64,000 nucleotides of DNA from Acidobacteriota bacterium (lineage in GTDB: Bacteria > Acidobacteriota > Terriglobia > Terriglobales > Acidobacteriaceae). Position 1 is the stretch's first letter, and the number at the start of each line of letters is the position of its first letter. Of this stretch, positions 55,501-62,635 are shown one piece after another. The position numbers and the translations under genes are program-made. The stretch lies in assembly GCA_021846985.1 (NCBI GenBank), contig JAJZVX010000003.1, positions 242,692 through 306,691 of the forward strand, given 5' to 3'. Under the pieces are notes generated by a model. That model was given only the letters and a program-made list of their open reading frames with translations, did not search any database and had not been told where the DNA came from.

Positions 55501-55836
55501 CTGCGGCAGACCGCCCGCGATCGGCATGGTGTACACCTCGACCGGTCCCTCGGAATCGCCGCTGAAGGCAACGGCCGTTCCGTCCGGCGAGATGCGCGCG
55601 CGCGTCTCCTGCCCCGGGTCCGACGTCAGCCGGTGCGCTGCGCCGCCGTGGACGTCAACCGTCCACAGATCGCCCTCCGAAGTAAATACAATCATGTCCC
55701 CACGCATTGCCGGCCACCTGTAATAGCCGCGATGCAGCGGCGGCGCAGAGGCGGCAAAGAGCCGCGCGGAAGCAGAGACAAACAGGCACATGAGAAACAA
55801 CAGCGCCCAGGGACGGACCATCTTGCCAGGCAACAT
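52528..55836 (-). CDS. Secreted Tricorn-type protease (S41)
   Basis: A protein of about 1100 residues. A signal sequence at the chosen start (MLPGKMVRPWALLFLMCLF) is followed by two WD40-like propeller regions (to about 640, with ISPDGTAVAF, LSPDGSRAVF and WSPDSRWLAY). Next comes a Tricorn core segment, a PDZ-like region (about 760-850, LVKEGETITAIDGQSALS) and the S41 protease domain. In the last, DMRHNRGGNIDSWLLG and DQDTASDGEAFTEGF carry the nucleophile serine. Bacterial homologues work outside the cytoplasm on oligopeptides. GGAG precedes this ATG by nine bases; longer in-frame starts reach 55986. Confidence 0.88.
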   Translation of the reverse strand: MLPGKMVRPWALLFLMCLFVSASARLFAASAPPLHRGYYRWPAMRGDMIVFTSEGDLWTVDVHGGAAHRLTSDPGQETRARISPDGTAVAFSGDSEGPVEVYTMPIAGGLPQRRTWDGDARPVGWTADGRLMVSTSRYSTLPGTELVLIDSRGNREQAPLAQAAEAVYAGDGHTLFFTRWYPQSSHTKRYKGGTAENIWRYDGNGEAVPLTADYAGTSADPMFWNNRVYFLSDRDGVMNVYSMDAQGHDVKQVSRQRGFDIEQAALDKGRIVYACGGDLWLLDLKTGREQTIPITLQSDFDQMRPHWVKKPLEYLTAAHLSPDGSRAVFTARGAVFSIPAKSGRIVQVAAEPGVRYRDARFMPGGKSIVALSTATGETEFWNFAANGVGAPSELTSDDKVLRWGGVPSPDGHWLAFGDKDQQLWIYDFKTHEDKRVATSMNGRFEDLTWSPDSRWLAYVESADNQFDQIKVLEVAAGGIHAITSDRYNSENPTWDADGKWLYFLSDRVLKTTIQSPWGPRQPDPHFDHTMKLYELALEPGERSPFLPPDELHPESAAKPGGAGKTEEAKTESAKPPEVKIDFAGLGTRLEEVPVPAGNYSSLQSAGQRLCWLNASDDTREHLALQCLAMANKGDKPDTLLADVRSYEVSLDRKKMLVREKNNFYVLDADAKGAGLKDAEALDKARIDLKRWTWATTPRDEFRGIFLDAWRLERDYFYDRKMQGVDWVAMQKRYLPLVDRVADRDELNDVIAQMVSELSALHTFVAGGDARKPADNVGLASLGARLRRDEKAGGFVVEHIYRYDPDLPGQAPPLARPESLVKEGETITAIDGQSALSVQDARALLNGKAGEQVLLQVKSANGEVRQVLATPISVLEDAKMRYAEWEYTRRVEVERASSGAIGYVHLQAMGPSDIDQWAREYYPVFNRQGLILDMRHNRGGNIDSWLLGKLLRKAWFYWQPRVGHPSWNMQDAFRGHIVVLCDQDTASDGEAFTEGFKRFRMGKVIGVRTWGGEIWLSANNRQLDNGIATAAEMGVYGPEGKWLIEGHGVEPDIRVDNLPHATYTGTDAQLEAAIRLLQQEIKADPNPVPPHPPYPDKSFHYAH

Positions 55837-55987
55837 GCGGGTATTCTCCATGCGGGTGGAGGCAGCGCTTACGATCGACATGTGCTGGCGCCATCCGGCT
55901 TTGCGCAATCGGGAGGCTCGACGCGCCAACAGAATACTACGCCGCGCATAAAAAGACGGCGGAGCAGTCAAAAGGCGCAGGGCCATC

Positions 55988-56025
55988 GGGCGGGTGGCGC
56001 ACCCTTGACCAATCCTTGAAGAGGG
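55988..56025 (+). repeat. 38-bp direct repeat, left copy
   Basis: Identical over 38 bases to 57689-57726 in the same orientation; it begins GGGCGGGTGGCGCACCC and ends TCCTTGAAGAGGG. It lies outside the left inverted repeat of the cassette. Similar GGCGCACCC strings appear in dispersed repeats of this kind of genome. Confidence 0.9.
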
Positions 56026-56064
56026 GCACCCCCCGTTGTGGAAGGTGAAGGGTGCGCCACCCGC

Positions 56065-56150
56065 CTACGCCCTCCGCTCCGCCAGCCATCAGCCAACATC
56101 AACCCACAACCATGAGGAGAACGATTCTACAGAACTTTTAGGACTTGACT
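56065..56150 (+). repeat. 86-bp inverted repeat, left copy
   Basis: The reverse complement of this 86-base stretch recurs at 57521-57606 with only two mismatches (56074, 56112 regions). It starts CTACGCCCTCCGC and ends GGACTTGACT, 18 bases before the end of the enclosed gene. Confidence 0.92.
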
Positions 56151-56168
56151 TTTCGGATTTTGAAACTT

Positions 56169-57410
56169 TCAAAGGTCTTTCAAAATCTCTGCTCGTTTCT
56201 CGTCGTATTCTTTTCTGGTTATCAAGCCTCGCTTGAAGAGACTGTCGAGTTCCTTCAGGCGCGCCTCGGGGGTTTTCGTTGCCGAAGCAGGTTTGCCAGC
56301 TGAAGGAGGAGGGTTCACAGTTGCTTCGGAAGAAGGCGGTGCGGTTACTGCCGCCGATGCGGGTGCGGACGTGGGTTGGTTGTTGATGGGCGGCGGTGTT
56401 TGGATTTTGGCAACCTTCGCCATGTAAGAGTCGAGTGCCGCAGATGCAGATTGGGCATTTTGACAAGCCTCAGAAGCTTGGCTCACCGCTTCGGCGCCTT
56501 TGTGATCCATCGCACTCGTAAAAAGTGTTATTGCTTTGTCGTAATCCTGGCTCAGGCAATGAAGCAATCCATCGTCATAATAAGCACGCGCCAGAGTCTT
56601 ATCCTTGTGCTTTCCTGTCTTGCAGGCTTCAAGGTTGGAATCCATCATGCGGGATGCGCCATTTTTATCCCCATTTTTTAACATTAAATACACTTGGTTG
56701 AGGTCGCAATCTTTATCGTCATAAAATGTGACCTGAGTACCTGCTTGATACGGAAAAAACATGGCTGCAATTTGGTTTTGTACCTGCTGCATGGCCATAC
56801 TCTGCACCTCATCGACTGGTGGAAACTCAGGCTGCCCGTCGGTAGAGGTATTTTTTTCTTCTGGCTGACTCTGAAAGTCATGTGAGCCAATAACTTGTCC
56901 GGTTGTAAGGTCCACAACACGCAACGACCCGCGCAATGAATATCGGGTTTTTGATATGTAATTGCGGGTAACGCTATTATTAAGTCCTTGGATGTCTTGA
57001 TAAAGTGGCAGTTGTTCGGGTGAGCACACGTTAATGCTGACTATGATCAATGCGCTTGGACCAAGAATCTTTCCTATCTGTGCAATGCTGTTTGCATCCT
57101 CGTACCCACTTTGGCTGAAGTTGTACTCCGACATCATCTGATTTAGTGCTTGTCTTTCAACAACATCCATGCCGCCCCGCTGGAAGAGGGGAAGTATTTT
57201 ACTGTCGATGAGATCATTGCCGATAGCGGCACACCCCCCCTCGGGGTTGCCGAAAGCCACACGCTTTACCATAAGACCGAACTTCGGTGGCTCTATGATG
57301 GATACTGGCACAGTTTTCGGAGTGCTAAACCAGGAAAATTGCGAATGTGCGAAAGTGCCTGAAAAAATCATAATGAGTAAGGCTAAGGCAGTGCATGTAT
57401 TTTTCCACAT
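56169..57410 (-). CDS. Secreted CsgG/LpoB-like protein with C-terminal SHOCT domain, inside inverted repeats
   Basis: The 413-residue protein starts with a signal peptide (MWKNTCTALALLIMIFSGTFAH). A domain of about 200 residues with the CsgG/LpoB pattern follows (VKRVAFGNPEGGCAAIG, FQRGGMDVVERQALNQMMSE, GPSALIIVSINVC, LRVVDLTTGQVI). A helical part with paired cysteines and a Pro/Ala linker lead to a C-terminal SHOCT motif (PEARLKELDSLFKRG, LITRKEYDEKRAEIL). The ATG at 57410 has AAAGGA eight bases upstream. Coding DNA is visibly A+T-richer than its neighbours: the 60-base lines at 56161 and 56641 contain 22 and 23 G+C, against 40 in the line at 55201. This suggests recent transfer. The role is unknown. 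Confidence 0.75.
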   Translation of the reverse strand: MWKNTCTALALLIMIFSGTFAHSQFSWFSTPKTVPVSIIEPPKFGLMVKRVAFGNPEGGCAAIGNDLIDSKILPLFQRGGMDVVERQALNQMMSEYNFSQSGYEDANSIAQIGKILGPSALIIVSINVCSPEQLPLYQDIQGLNNSVTRNYISKTRYSLRGSLRVVDLTTGQVIGSHDFQSQPEEKNTSTDGQPEFPPVDEVQSMAMQQVQNQIAAMFFPYQAGTQVTFYDDKDCDLNQVYLMLKNGDKNGASRMMDSNLEACKTGKHKDKTLARAYYDDGLLHCLSQDYDKAITLFTSAMDHKGAEAVSQASEACQNAQSASAALDSYMAKVAKIQTPPPINNQPTSAPASAAVTAPPSSEATVNPPPSAGKPASATKTPEARLKELDSLFKRGLITRKEYDEKRAEILKDL

Positions 57411-57520
57411 TGTTGATGTCCTTTCGTTCGTGTTCACTCTTCATGGTTGAGTCCGTAGTTTGCGGACGTGAAAAATAGTACACCACTCTCATACATCTGG
57501 ACAGTGCCAAGTTCTCCATT

Positions 57521-57606
57521 AGTCAAGTCCTAAAAGTTCTGTAGAATCGTTCTCCTCAGGGTTGTGGGTTGATGTTGGCTGATGGCTGGCGGAGCGAAGG
57601 GCGTAG
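57521..57606 (-). repeat. 86-bp inverted repeat, right copy
   Basis: Inverted partner of 56065-56150, 84 of 86 positions complementary. It lies about 110 bases upstream of the enclosed gene's start, so the gene's promoter is inside the element. Confidence 0.92.
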
Positions 57607-57626
57607 CCCGAAGCGGAGCCAGCCAT
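57582..57626. repeat. REP-like palindrome overlapping the right inverted repeat
   Basis: Arms ATGGCTGGC and GCCAGCCAT enclose a 27-base centre containing GGGC/GCCC. Part of it is the outer end of the right inverted repeat; the left repeat has only one arm. Confidence 0.7.
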
Positions 57627-57688
57627 TAGGCGGCGCGCGCGGTGGCCTCCTCGCCGGACGGCTGGGCCGCGTCTATCTTCAGGTATTT

Positions 57689-57726
57689 GGGCGGGTGGCG
57701 CACCCTTGACCAATCCTTGAAGAGGG
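57689..57726 (+). repeat. 38-bp direct repeat, right copy
   Basis: Identical to 55988-56025 over 38 bases. It is followed by GTGCCCCATCC and, after a few bases, GAAGGGTGGG, a pairing that could form a hairpin. Confidence 0.9.
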
Positions 57727-58300
57727 TGCCCCATCCTTCGCCTTTTTCTAGAGAAGGGTGGGCTGGCACACACTTTGCTTGTGAACGGATATTGAATCTC
57801 CCGTCATGGGCAAGCTCGTCCGTTACCAGCAATGCCGCTGCTTTCACTTTGTGACGTTCAGTTGTGATCGACGTCAGGCAGTGGCCCGGTCATAAAATAA
57901 CCACGAACCGCAGGGCCCCATTCATCCAAAGTTTTATCGTGGACGAATGGGAGACCACAGACATCAACCCGACAGTTGGCTGTGCCCCGTTCCTCTTATT
58001 CTGCGATGAGCGGGCGGGATGAAGCCAGGCATTTTTCCCGCCACGGGAGACAACCAACTCCGCCGTCTTGCAGAACATTCTCTCCCGTTGTGGCACAATG
58101 GCCTTGCAGACTGGCTCCGGCAGGCGGAAAACGCCCCGCCGGGCCGTTGGAACGAGGCAGAAATAGATCCCCTCCCCCCCGGGGGTCCGTTCTCTTTCTC
58201 TTCGCCCGGCGCGCCGGGCCTGCCCCGCCGGCACAAACGTCGGCCAAACGGTCGCGTTCGGGCAAAGCCATAGTTGACGGGTCTATTGCAGGCGGATAGT
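57727..58300. other. Region with no supported gene between cassette and glpD remnant
   Basis: About 570 bases. Frames on both strands overlap each other and change composition; none has a recognisable product. A 16-bp palindrome (GCCCGGCG and its complement, 58204-58219) and a C-run/G-run pair near 58165-58190 are present. It looks like a decayed accessory region. Confidence 0.5.
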
Positions 58301-58450
58301 CTACTCCGCCAGACCGGCTGCGTAGGCTGGAGGGGTATAAGGCAGGCCAGCGCCTGGATGGACCGATCGGCCGATCTCGTTCACCCCGCCGCCCACAATC
58401 AGCACGGAAACATCTGGCTGTTCACGAATCAAAGAGAATGGCGCGCGCAT
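58301..58450 (-). pseudogene. N-terminal remnant of glycerol-3-phosphate dehydrogenase
   Basis: A 49-residue frame begins MRAPFSLIREQPDVSVLIVG and continues GGVNEIGR, the N terminus of FAD-dependent glycerol-3-phosphate dehydrogenases (usually VSVLIVGGGINGIG, then about 500 more residues). After GR the reading changes to HPGAGLPYTPPAYAAGLAE and stops. The rest of the FAD fold is missing, so this is a truncated remnant. It lies between the A+T-rich cassette and the ABC operon. Confidence 0.6.
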
Positions 58451-58472
58451 ATCGTTTCAGAATGTTCCTGAA

Positions 58473-59342
58473 CTATACACGAAGGCACGTAGCTCTCCCG
58501 CTTGCCGTCGCGCGGTTTTCATCGGATCGCGCCCCCGGAAAATTCGCGGGCGCCGTAAATTGCGGCGTTACAGGCAAGGCAGCGATCAAAGAGCGCGTAT
58601 AAGCATGCGATGGGTTGCTGAATAACTCCGCCGTCGGCCGGCATTCCACGATCTCCCCCCGGTGCATCACCGCCACCCGGTCGCTGATCGCGGCCACCGA
58701 AAGTAGATCGTGGGAGATGAGGAGTACGCACATCCGGAACCGCTGGCTCAGGCTCGAAAACAATTCTAGAATCTCTGCCTGCGTGATCAGATCCAGCGCG
58801 CTTGTCGGCTCGTCGGCTATCAGCAGCGCCGGCCGGTGCAGCACCGCCATGGCAATCAGTATCCTCTGCGCCTGGCCCACGCTCAACTCGGCCGGATAGC
58901 GCCGTTGGAAGCGGTCGTCCGCCGGCAGCATGGCATTCTCCAGCGCTGCCTTCACCGCCCCGCGGCACTCGCCGCGGCTGCCGCGCGCGCAGTGCACGCG
59001 CCACGCCTCCTCCAGTTGCGCTCCCACGCGCATGGCCGGATTCAGCGCCGCCAGAGGGCTTTGCAGCACCAGCGCCATCTGGCGGCCGCGCAGCGCGCGC
59101 ATCTCACGCTCGTTCAACCGCAGCAACTCGCGCTGGTTGAAGCGGATCGACCCTTCCACCCATCCGCGCCTGAGATGCAGCAAGCGCAGAATGGCCAATG
59201 CCAGCGTGCTTTTGCCACATCCGCTTTCGCCCACCAGCCCCAGAATCTCGCCGCGCCGCAGCTCCAGCGCTACATCGCGCAGCACTCCTTCCCGCGCCGG
59301 ATAGGTTGCCGATATGCGCAGCGAAAGCAGTGGCTCTTCCAT
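58473..59342 (-). CDS. Oligopeptide/dipeptide-type ABC transporter ATPase
   Basis: The 289-residue ATPase has Walker A GESGCGKST near residue 36-44, Q-loop VLQSPLAALNP, signature ELSVGQAQR (the family normally has LSGGxxQR, so the second glycine is Val), Walker B LLIADEPTSAL and the H-loop LISHD. It resembles OppD/DppD. The start ATG follows AGAGG and overlaps nothing; the gap to the binding-protein gene is two bases. A second ATPase (OppF type) is not present, so this one would act alone or with a distant partner. Confidence 0.87.
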   Translation of the reverse strand: MEEPLLSLRISATYPAREGVLRDVALELRRGEILGLVGESGCGKSTLALAILRLLHLRRGWVEGSIRFNQRELLRLNEREMRALRGRQMALVLQSPLAALNPAMRVGAQLEEAWRVHCARGSRGECRGAVKAALENAMLPADDRFQRRYPAELSVGQAQRILIAMAVLHRPALLIADEPTSALDLITQAEILELFSSLSQRFRMCVLLISHDLLSVAAISDRVAVMHRGEIVECRPTAELFSNPSHAYTRSLIAALPVTPQFTAPANFPGARSDENRATASGRATCLRV

Positions 59343-59344
59343 CG

Positions 59345-60967
59345 TCACCTCTTGCCGCCTCCCGATCCCATCCACAGGGTGTCGATGTTCCAGTAGACCT
59401 GCGGCTGCAGCGCCACGGGGTCGGCGTTGCGCACCTGCGGCGACACCGCGGCCAGCGCCTCCTTGTTCACCAGGTAGATGAACGGCTCCTGCTCGCGAAC
59501 AATCTCCTGCACCCGGTCCACGGCCTGCTTGCGCTTCCTCACGTCCAGTGTCGAGGCCTGCAGCCGCATCAACCGGTCGATCTCCGCCTCCCACGCCGTC
59601 GCCGGTGTCTTCTGGCTCGGATTCCACTGATGGTTCTCGGCCGAGCTCAGCCACACCGTCATCTGCGCATCGGGATCCAGATCGTCGTTCACAAATCCCA
59701 GCAGGCACGCCTCGTAGTTGAACGTCCGGGTGATGCGCTCGATCAGAGAAGGAAAGTCCAGCGTCACCACGTTCAGTTTCACCCCGATTCGCGCCAGGTC
59801 CTGCTGTATCATGGCTGCCATCCGCTCCCGGCTCCTATTTCCCGCGTTGGTCATCACGCTGAACTCCACGACGTGTCCCGCGCGGTCGCGCAACCGTCCG
59901 TTCTTCAGACGGAATCCCTCCTGCTCGAGCAGCGCCAGCGCCCCGTTCGGATCGTACCGGTACGGCGGCAGATGCCGGTCAAACCAGACCTTGTTCGCCG
60001 GCGAAATCCAACTCGCCGCCGGCTGTGCGTGGCCGCGATAGACAATCCGCGCCAGGTCCGCCCGGTTGATCGATTCAGAGATCGCCTGCCGGAACCGCGT
60101 CGAAGTAAACCACGCCTTCTCGTACGCAGCAATCGGCGCGCTCGCCACTTGGTTGAACCAGATCTGTTCCGAATCCAGCCCCACCCCCGCGTCCACCGCC
60201 ATCTCCGGCGCGCGCGCTTTCACCACGTCGTAGTTGTCCGCGTCCAACGAATTGATGAATTGAATCTCGCCGCGCATCAGCCGCAGCATCTCGATCTCAC
60301 GGTTCTGCTGGATGTCGAGCCGGATTGATTCGATGTAGGGCAAAGCGCGGCCAGCGGCATCGTGCTTCCAGTAGTTTGGATTCCGCCGCAGCAGGATGTA
60401 CGCGCCCGGTTTGTTCTCTGAGAGGTAATACGGTCCCAGCGCCGCCATCTCCTTGCGCGGCGAAGTTGCCGAAAGAATCGCCACCTGGTCGAAGAGCTTG
60501 TCCAGGCCCACAATCGCCGCCGGAAAGGTGATCGCGATCTTGTTCTTTCCCAGCATCTGCGCCCTCACCTTGTCCGCGCCGGCGCGGAACGAGTCGCCCA
60601 CCGGCGAATGCAGCGCCGGGTCCATCAGCCGCTCCATGGTGTAAGCCACATCCCCGGCCGAAAACGGCGTGCCGTCGGAAAAATACACGTTGGCGCGCAG
60701 CGTAAAGGTAATCGTCCGCCCATTGGAGCTCACCTTCCACGCCGTGGCCAGAGCCGGCTCCAGTTGCTGCGTCTTGCGGTTCAGCCGCAGCAGCACGCCG
60801 CCGGTCAAATAGCGCACCGTCTGGCCGGCGTCGTCGATCACCATCAGGGGATTGAGCGTCTTGGGGTCGGTGCGGATGCAAAACCGCAACTGGCTCCCCG
60901 GCTGCCCAAAGGCGGAAAGTGCCGCAAGCGGAATCAGCAGCGCAGCCAAACGCACGCGCAAATTCAT
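59345..60967 (-). CDS. Family 5 solute-binding protein of a peptide-type ABC transporter
   Basis: A 540-residue periplasmic binding protein: signal peptide (MNLRVRLAALLIPLAALSAF), then LRFCIRTDPKTLNPLMVIDD, LEPALATAWKVSSNGRTITF, FSDGTPFSAGDVAYTMERL and GPYYLSENKPGAYI, the SBP_bac_5 pattern for oligopeptides, dipeptides, nickel or glycosides. GGAGG lies seven bases before the ATG, which overlaps the stop of the upstream permease by four bases. The ligand is not readable. Confidence 0.9.
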   Translation of the reverse strand: MNLRVRLAALLIPLAALSAFGQPGSQLRFCIRTDPKTLNPLMVIDDAGQTVRYLTGGVLLRLNRKTQQLEPALATAWKVSSNGRTITFTLRANVYFSDGTPFSAGDVAYTMERLMDPALHSPVGDSFRAGADKVRAQMLGKNKIAITFPAAIVGLDKLFDQVAILSATSPRKEMAALGPYYLSENKPGAYILLRRNPNYWKHDAAGRALPYIESIRLDIQQNREIEMLRLMRGEIQFINSLDADNYDVVKARAPEMAVDAGVGLDSEQIWFNQVASAPIAAYEKAWFTSTRFRQAISESINRADLARIVYRGHAQPAASWISPANKVWFDRHLPPYRYDPNGALALLEQEGFRLKNGRLRDRAGHVVEFSVMTNAGNRSRERMAAMIQQDLARIGVKLNVVTLDFPSLIERITRTFNYEACLLGFVNDDLDPDAQMTVWLSSAENHQWNPSQKTPATAWEAEIDRLMRLQASTLDVRKRKQAVDRVQEIVREQEPFIYLVNKEALAAVSPQVRNADPVALQPQVYWNIDTLWMGSGGGKR

Positions 60968-61770
60968 GCCCAGTCCTCCTCCCGGTTCAGCGCCAGTTGG
61001 AAGGAGCCCACCGTCAGCACCAGAAGCGCCAGCGGAATCCACTGTACCGGCTGTGCTGTCAGAGCCGAATAGTTCTCCAACTCGCGCAGCAGGCTTCCCC
61101 ACGAAGGCAGCGGTTCAGCCACGCCCAGTCCCAGCAGGCTCAGGTTGGCCTCCGCGAGAATGAAAACCGGAATCGAAACCCAGAACTGCGCTTGCAGCAC
61201 CGGCTTCAGATTGGGCAGAATATGCCGCCACAATAGCCTCATTCCGCCGCTTCCCGAGGCCCGCGCCAGCAGCGCCATCTCCGAGTGCGCCAGCGCCTTC
61301 GCATCGGCATCCACCACCCGCGCCGCGCCCGCCCATCCCAGGCATCCCAGCAGCGCAAAGGTGATCGTCACCGAGGTCAGTGGCGGCACGTTCAGTGGCA
61401 GCAGCGCACGCACCGTGATGAGCAGGAACAGCCACGGCATAGACAGAACCAGGTCAATCGCAGCCTTCACCGCCTCTTCCAGCCAGCCGCCTAAAAAACC
61501 CGCCGCGCCGCCAATCACCCCCGCCAGCAGCGTCGTCAACAGAGCCGCCGCGGGCGCCAGAAGCAGCGAAACCCTCGTTCCGTAAAGCACTCGCGACAAC
61601 CGGTCACGGCCCAGATCGTCGGTCCCCAGCCAGTGTTGCCGCGAGCAACTCGCATTGGGAATCTCGCGAAACTGCTCCGCATACGAAGCCGGCGCCAGGT
61701 AGCCGGCCAGCAGGCACGCGCAGCCCATCAGCATCAGAAACACGATCGCTGCGGCACGCGTCTTCTTCAT
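60964..61770 (-). CDS. DppC/OppC-type ABC permease
   Basis: This 268-residue permease has one N-terminal helix, a periplasmic loop ending HWLGTDDLGRDRLSRVLYG (the OppC marker), and then five helices. The cytoplasmic EAA-like loop is ARASGSGGMRLLWRHILPNL. It pairs with the DppB-like protein encoded just upstream (overlap of four bases) and the binding protein just downstream. Confidence 0.88.
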   Translation of the reverse strand: MKKTRAAAIVFLMLMGCACLLAGYLAPASYAEQFREIPNASCSRQHWLGTDDLGRDRLSRVLYGTRVSLLLAPAAALLTTLLAGVIGGAAGFLGGWLEEAVKAAIDLVLSMPWLFLLITVRALLPLNVPPLTSVTITFALLGCLGWAGAARVVDADAKALAHSEMALLARASGSGGMRLLWRHILPNLKPVLQAQFWVSIPVFILAEANLSLLGLGVAEPLPSWGSLLRELENYSALTAQPVQWIPLALLVLTVGSFQLALNREEDWA

Positions 61771-62627
61771 CCCCGGCCCTCCCCAATCAGGCCTCCCAGC
61801 AGGTCCATGCCCGAGTTGGCCGCCAGCGTGACTACCGTCATGATCATCGTCAGATTCACCAGCAACGTGAGATCCCGGCTCAAAGCCGCTCTCCAAGCCA
61901 GTTGTCCGATGCCGGGCAGGTCGCACAGAGCTTCCACCGGGACGCACGCCGCCAGCGCCATGCACACCGAAACGCCGCCCAGCGCCAGAATCTGCGGCGC
62001 CGCCACCGGCAGCACATGCCGCAGCAGAATCCTGCACTCGCCCGCGCCCTTGGCGCGCGCCGTCAGCACGTGCGGCAGCGCGGCGCTCCGCGCCAGAAGG
62101 TTCCGTGTAAACTGGTACACCCTGGGAAAGACGATCAAGCCGATCGCCAGCCGCCCCGACGCGTGCGCGTAGACGCACAGCAGCGCCAATACCGCGGCGG
62201 GCAGGCACAGCACCAGGCTGGCCAGCAGCCAGGCGCCCCACGCCGCGAAGCGCGCTACCGGCAGCAGCGACAGCAATGCCAGTCCCAGCCCCATCGTCCA
62301 GGCCAGAGCCAGCCCGGCGCCCACGGACTTGCACGTTTCCGGCACCCGCTCCTTGAGCAGTTGGCTCACCGGCTCGTGCAGCGCCACCGAGGTTCCCAGG
62401 TCGCCGCGCAGCAGCCGCCCCCAGTAGTCCACATAGAACGCCGCGGGGTTGGAGCCGTTCGCGTCCGAGGCGTGGAGCGCGGCGTGGCTGGCCGCGCTCA
62501 GGCTGCTGTTCAGATCCTCATCGTCCACGCCCCAGCCCGGCGCATAGCGCGCCAGCGCCGCCCCGGCAAATCCGCCCAGCACGACCACCAGCACAATCCG
62601 CAGCGCGTGTCCGGCCATCCCGCGCAT
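61767..62627 (-). CDS. DppB/OppB-type ABC permease
   Basis: A 286-residue permease, somewhat shorter than the usual 305-340. It has an N-terminal helix, a periplasmic segment with FYVDYWGRLLRGDLGTSVAL (DppB/OppB marker), and the cytoplasmic loop ARAKGAGECRILLRHVLPVA. The ATG at 62627 has GAAGG five bases upstream; a TTG at 62639 overlapping the GGDEF gene's stop is possible. First transporter gene of the operon, directly after the truncated GAF-GGDEF gene. Confidence 0.85.
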   Translation of the reverse strand: MRGMAGHALRIVLVVVLGGFAGAALARYAPGWGVDDEDLNSSLSAASHAALHASDANGSNPAAFYVDYWGRLLRGDLGTSVALHEPVSQLLKERVPETCKSVGAGLALAWTMGLGLALLSLLPVARFAAWGAWLLASLVLCLPAAVLALLCVYAHASGRLAIGLIVFPRVYQFTRNLLARSAALPHVLTARAKGAGECRILLRHVLPVAAPQILALGGVSVCMALAACVPVEALCDLPGIGQLAWRAALSRDLTLLVNLTMIMTVVTLAANSGMDLLGGLIGEGRG

Positions 62628-62635
62628 GGCCGCCT

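Noticed and set aside
58204..58219. 16-bp G+C palindrome considered as an operator or attachment site
   Set aside because: It lies in a decayed region with many G+C-rich runs, with no promoter or second copy nearby.
57890..58234. Open frame of 114 codons on the minus strand
   Set aside because: Frames on both strands overlap here with no ribosome site or recognised family; composition is that of non-coding DNA.
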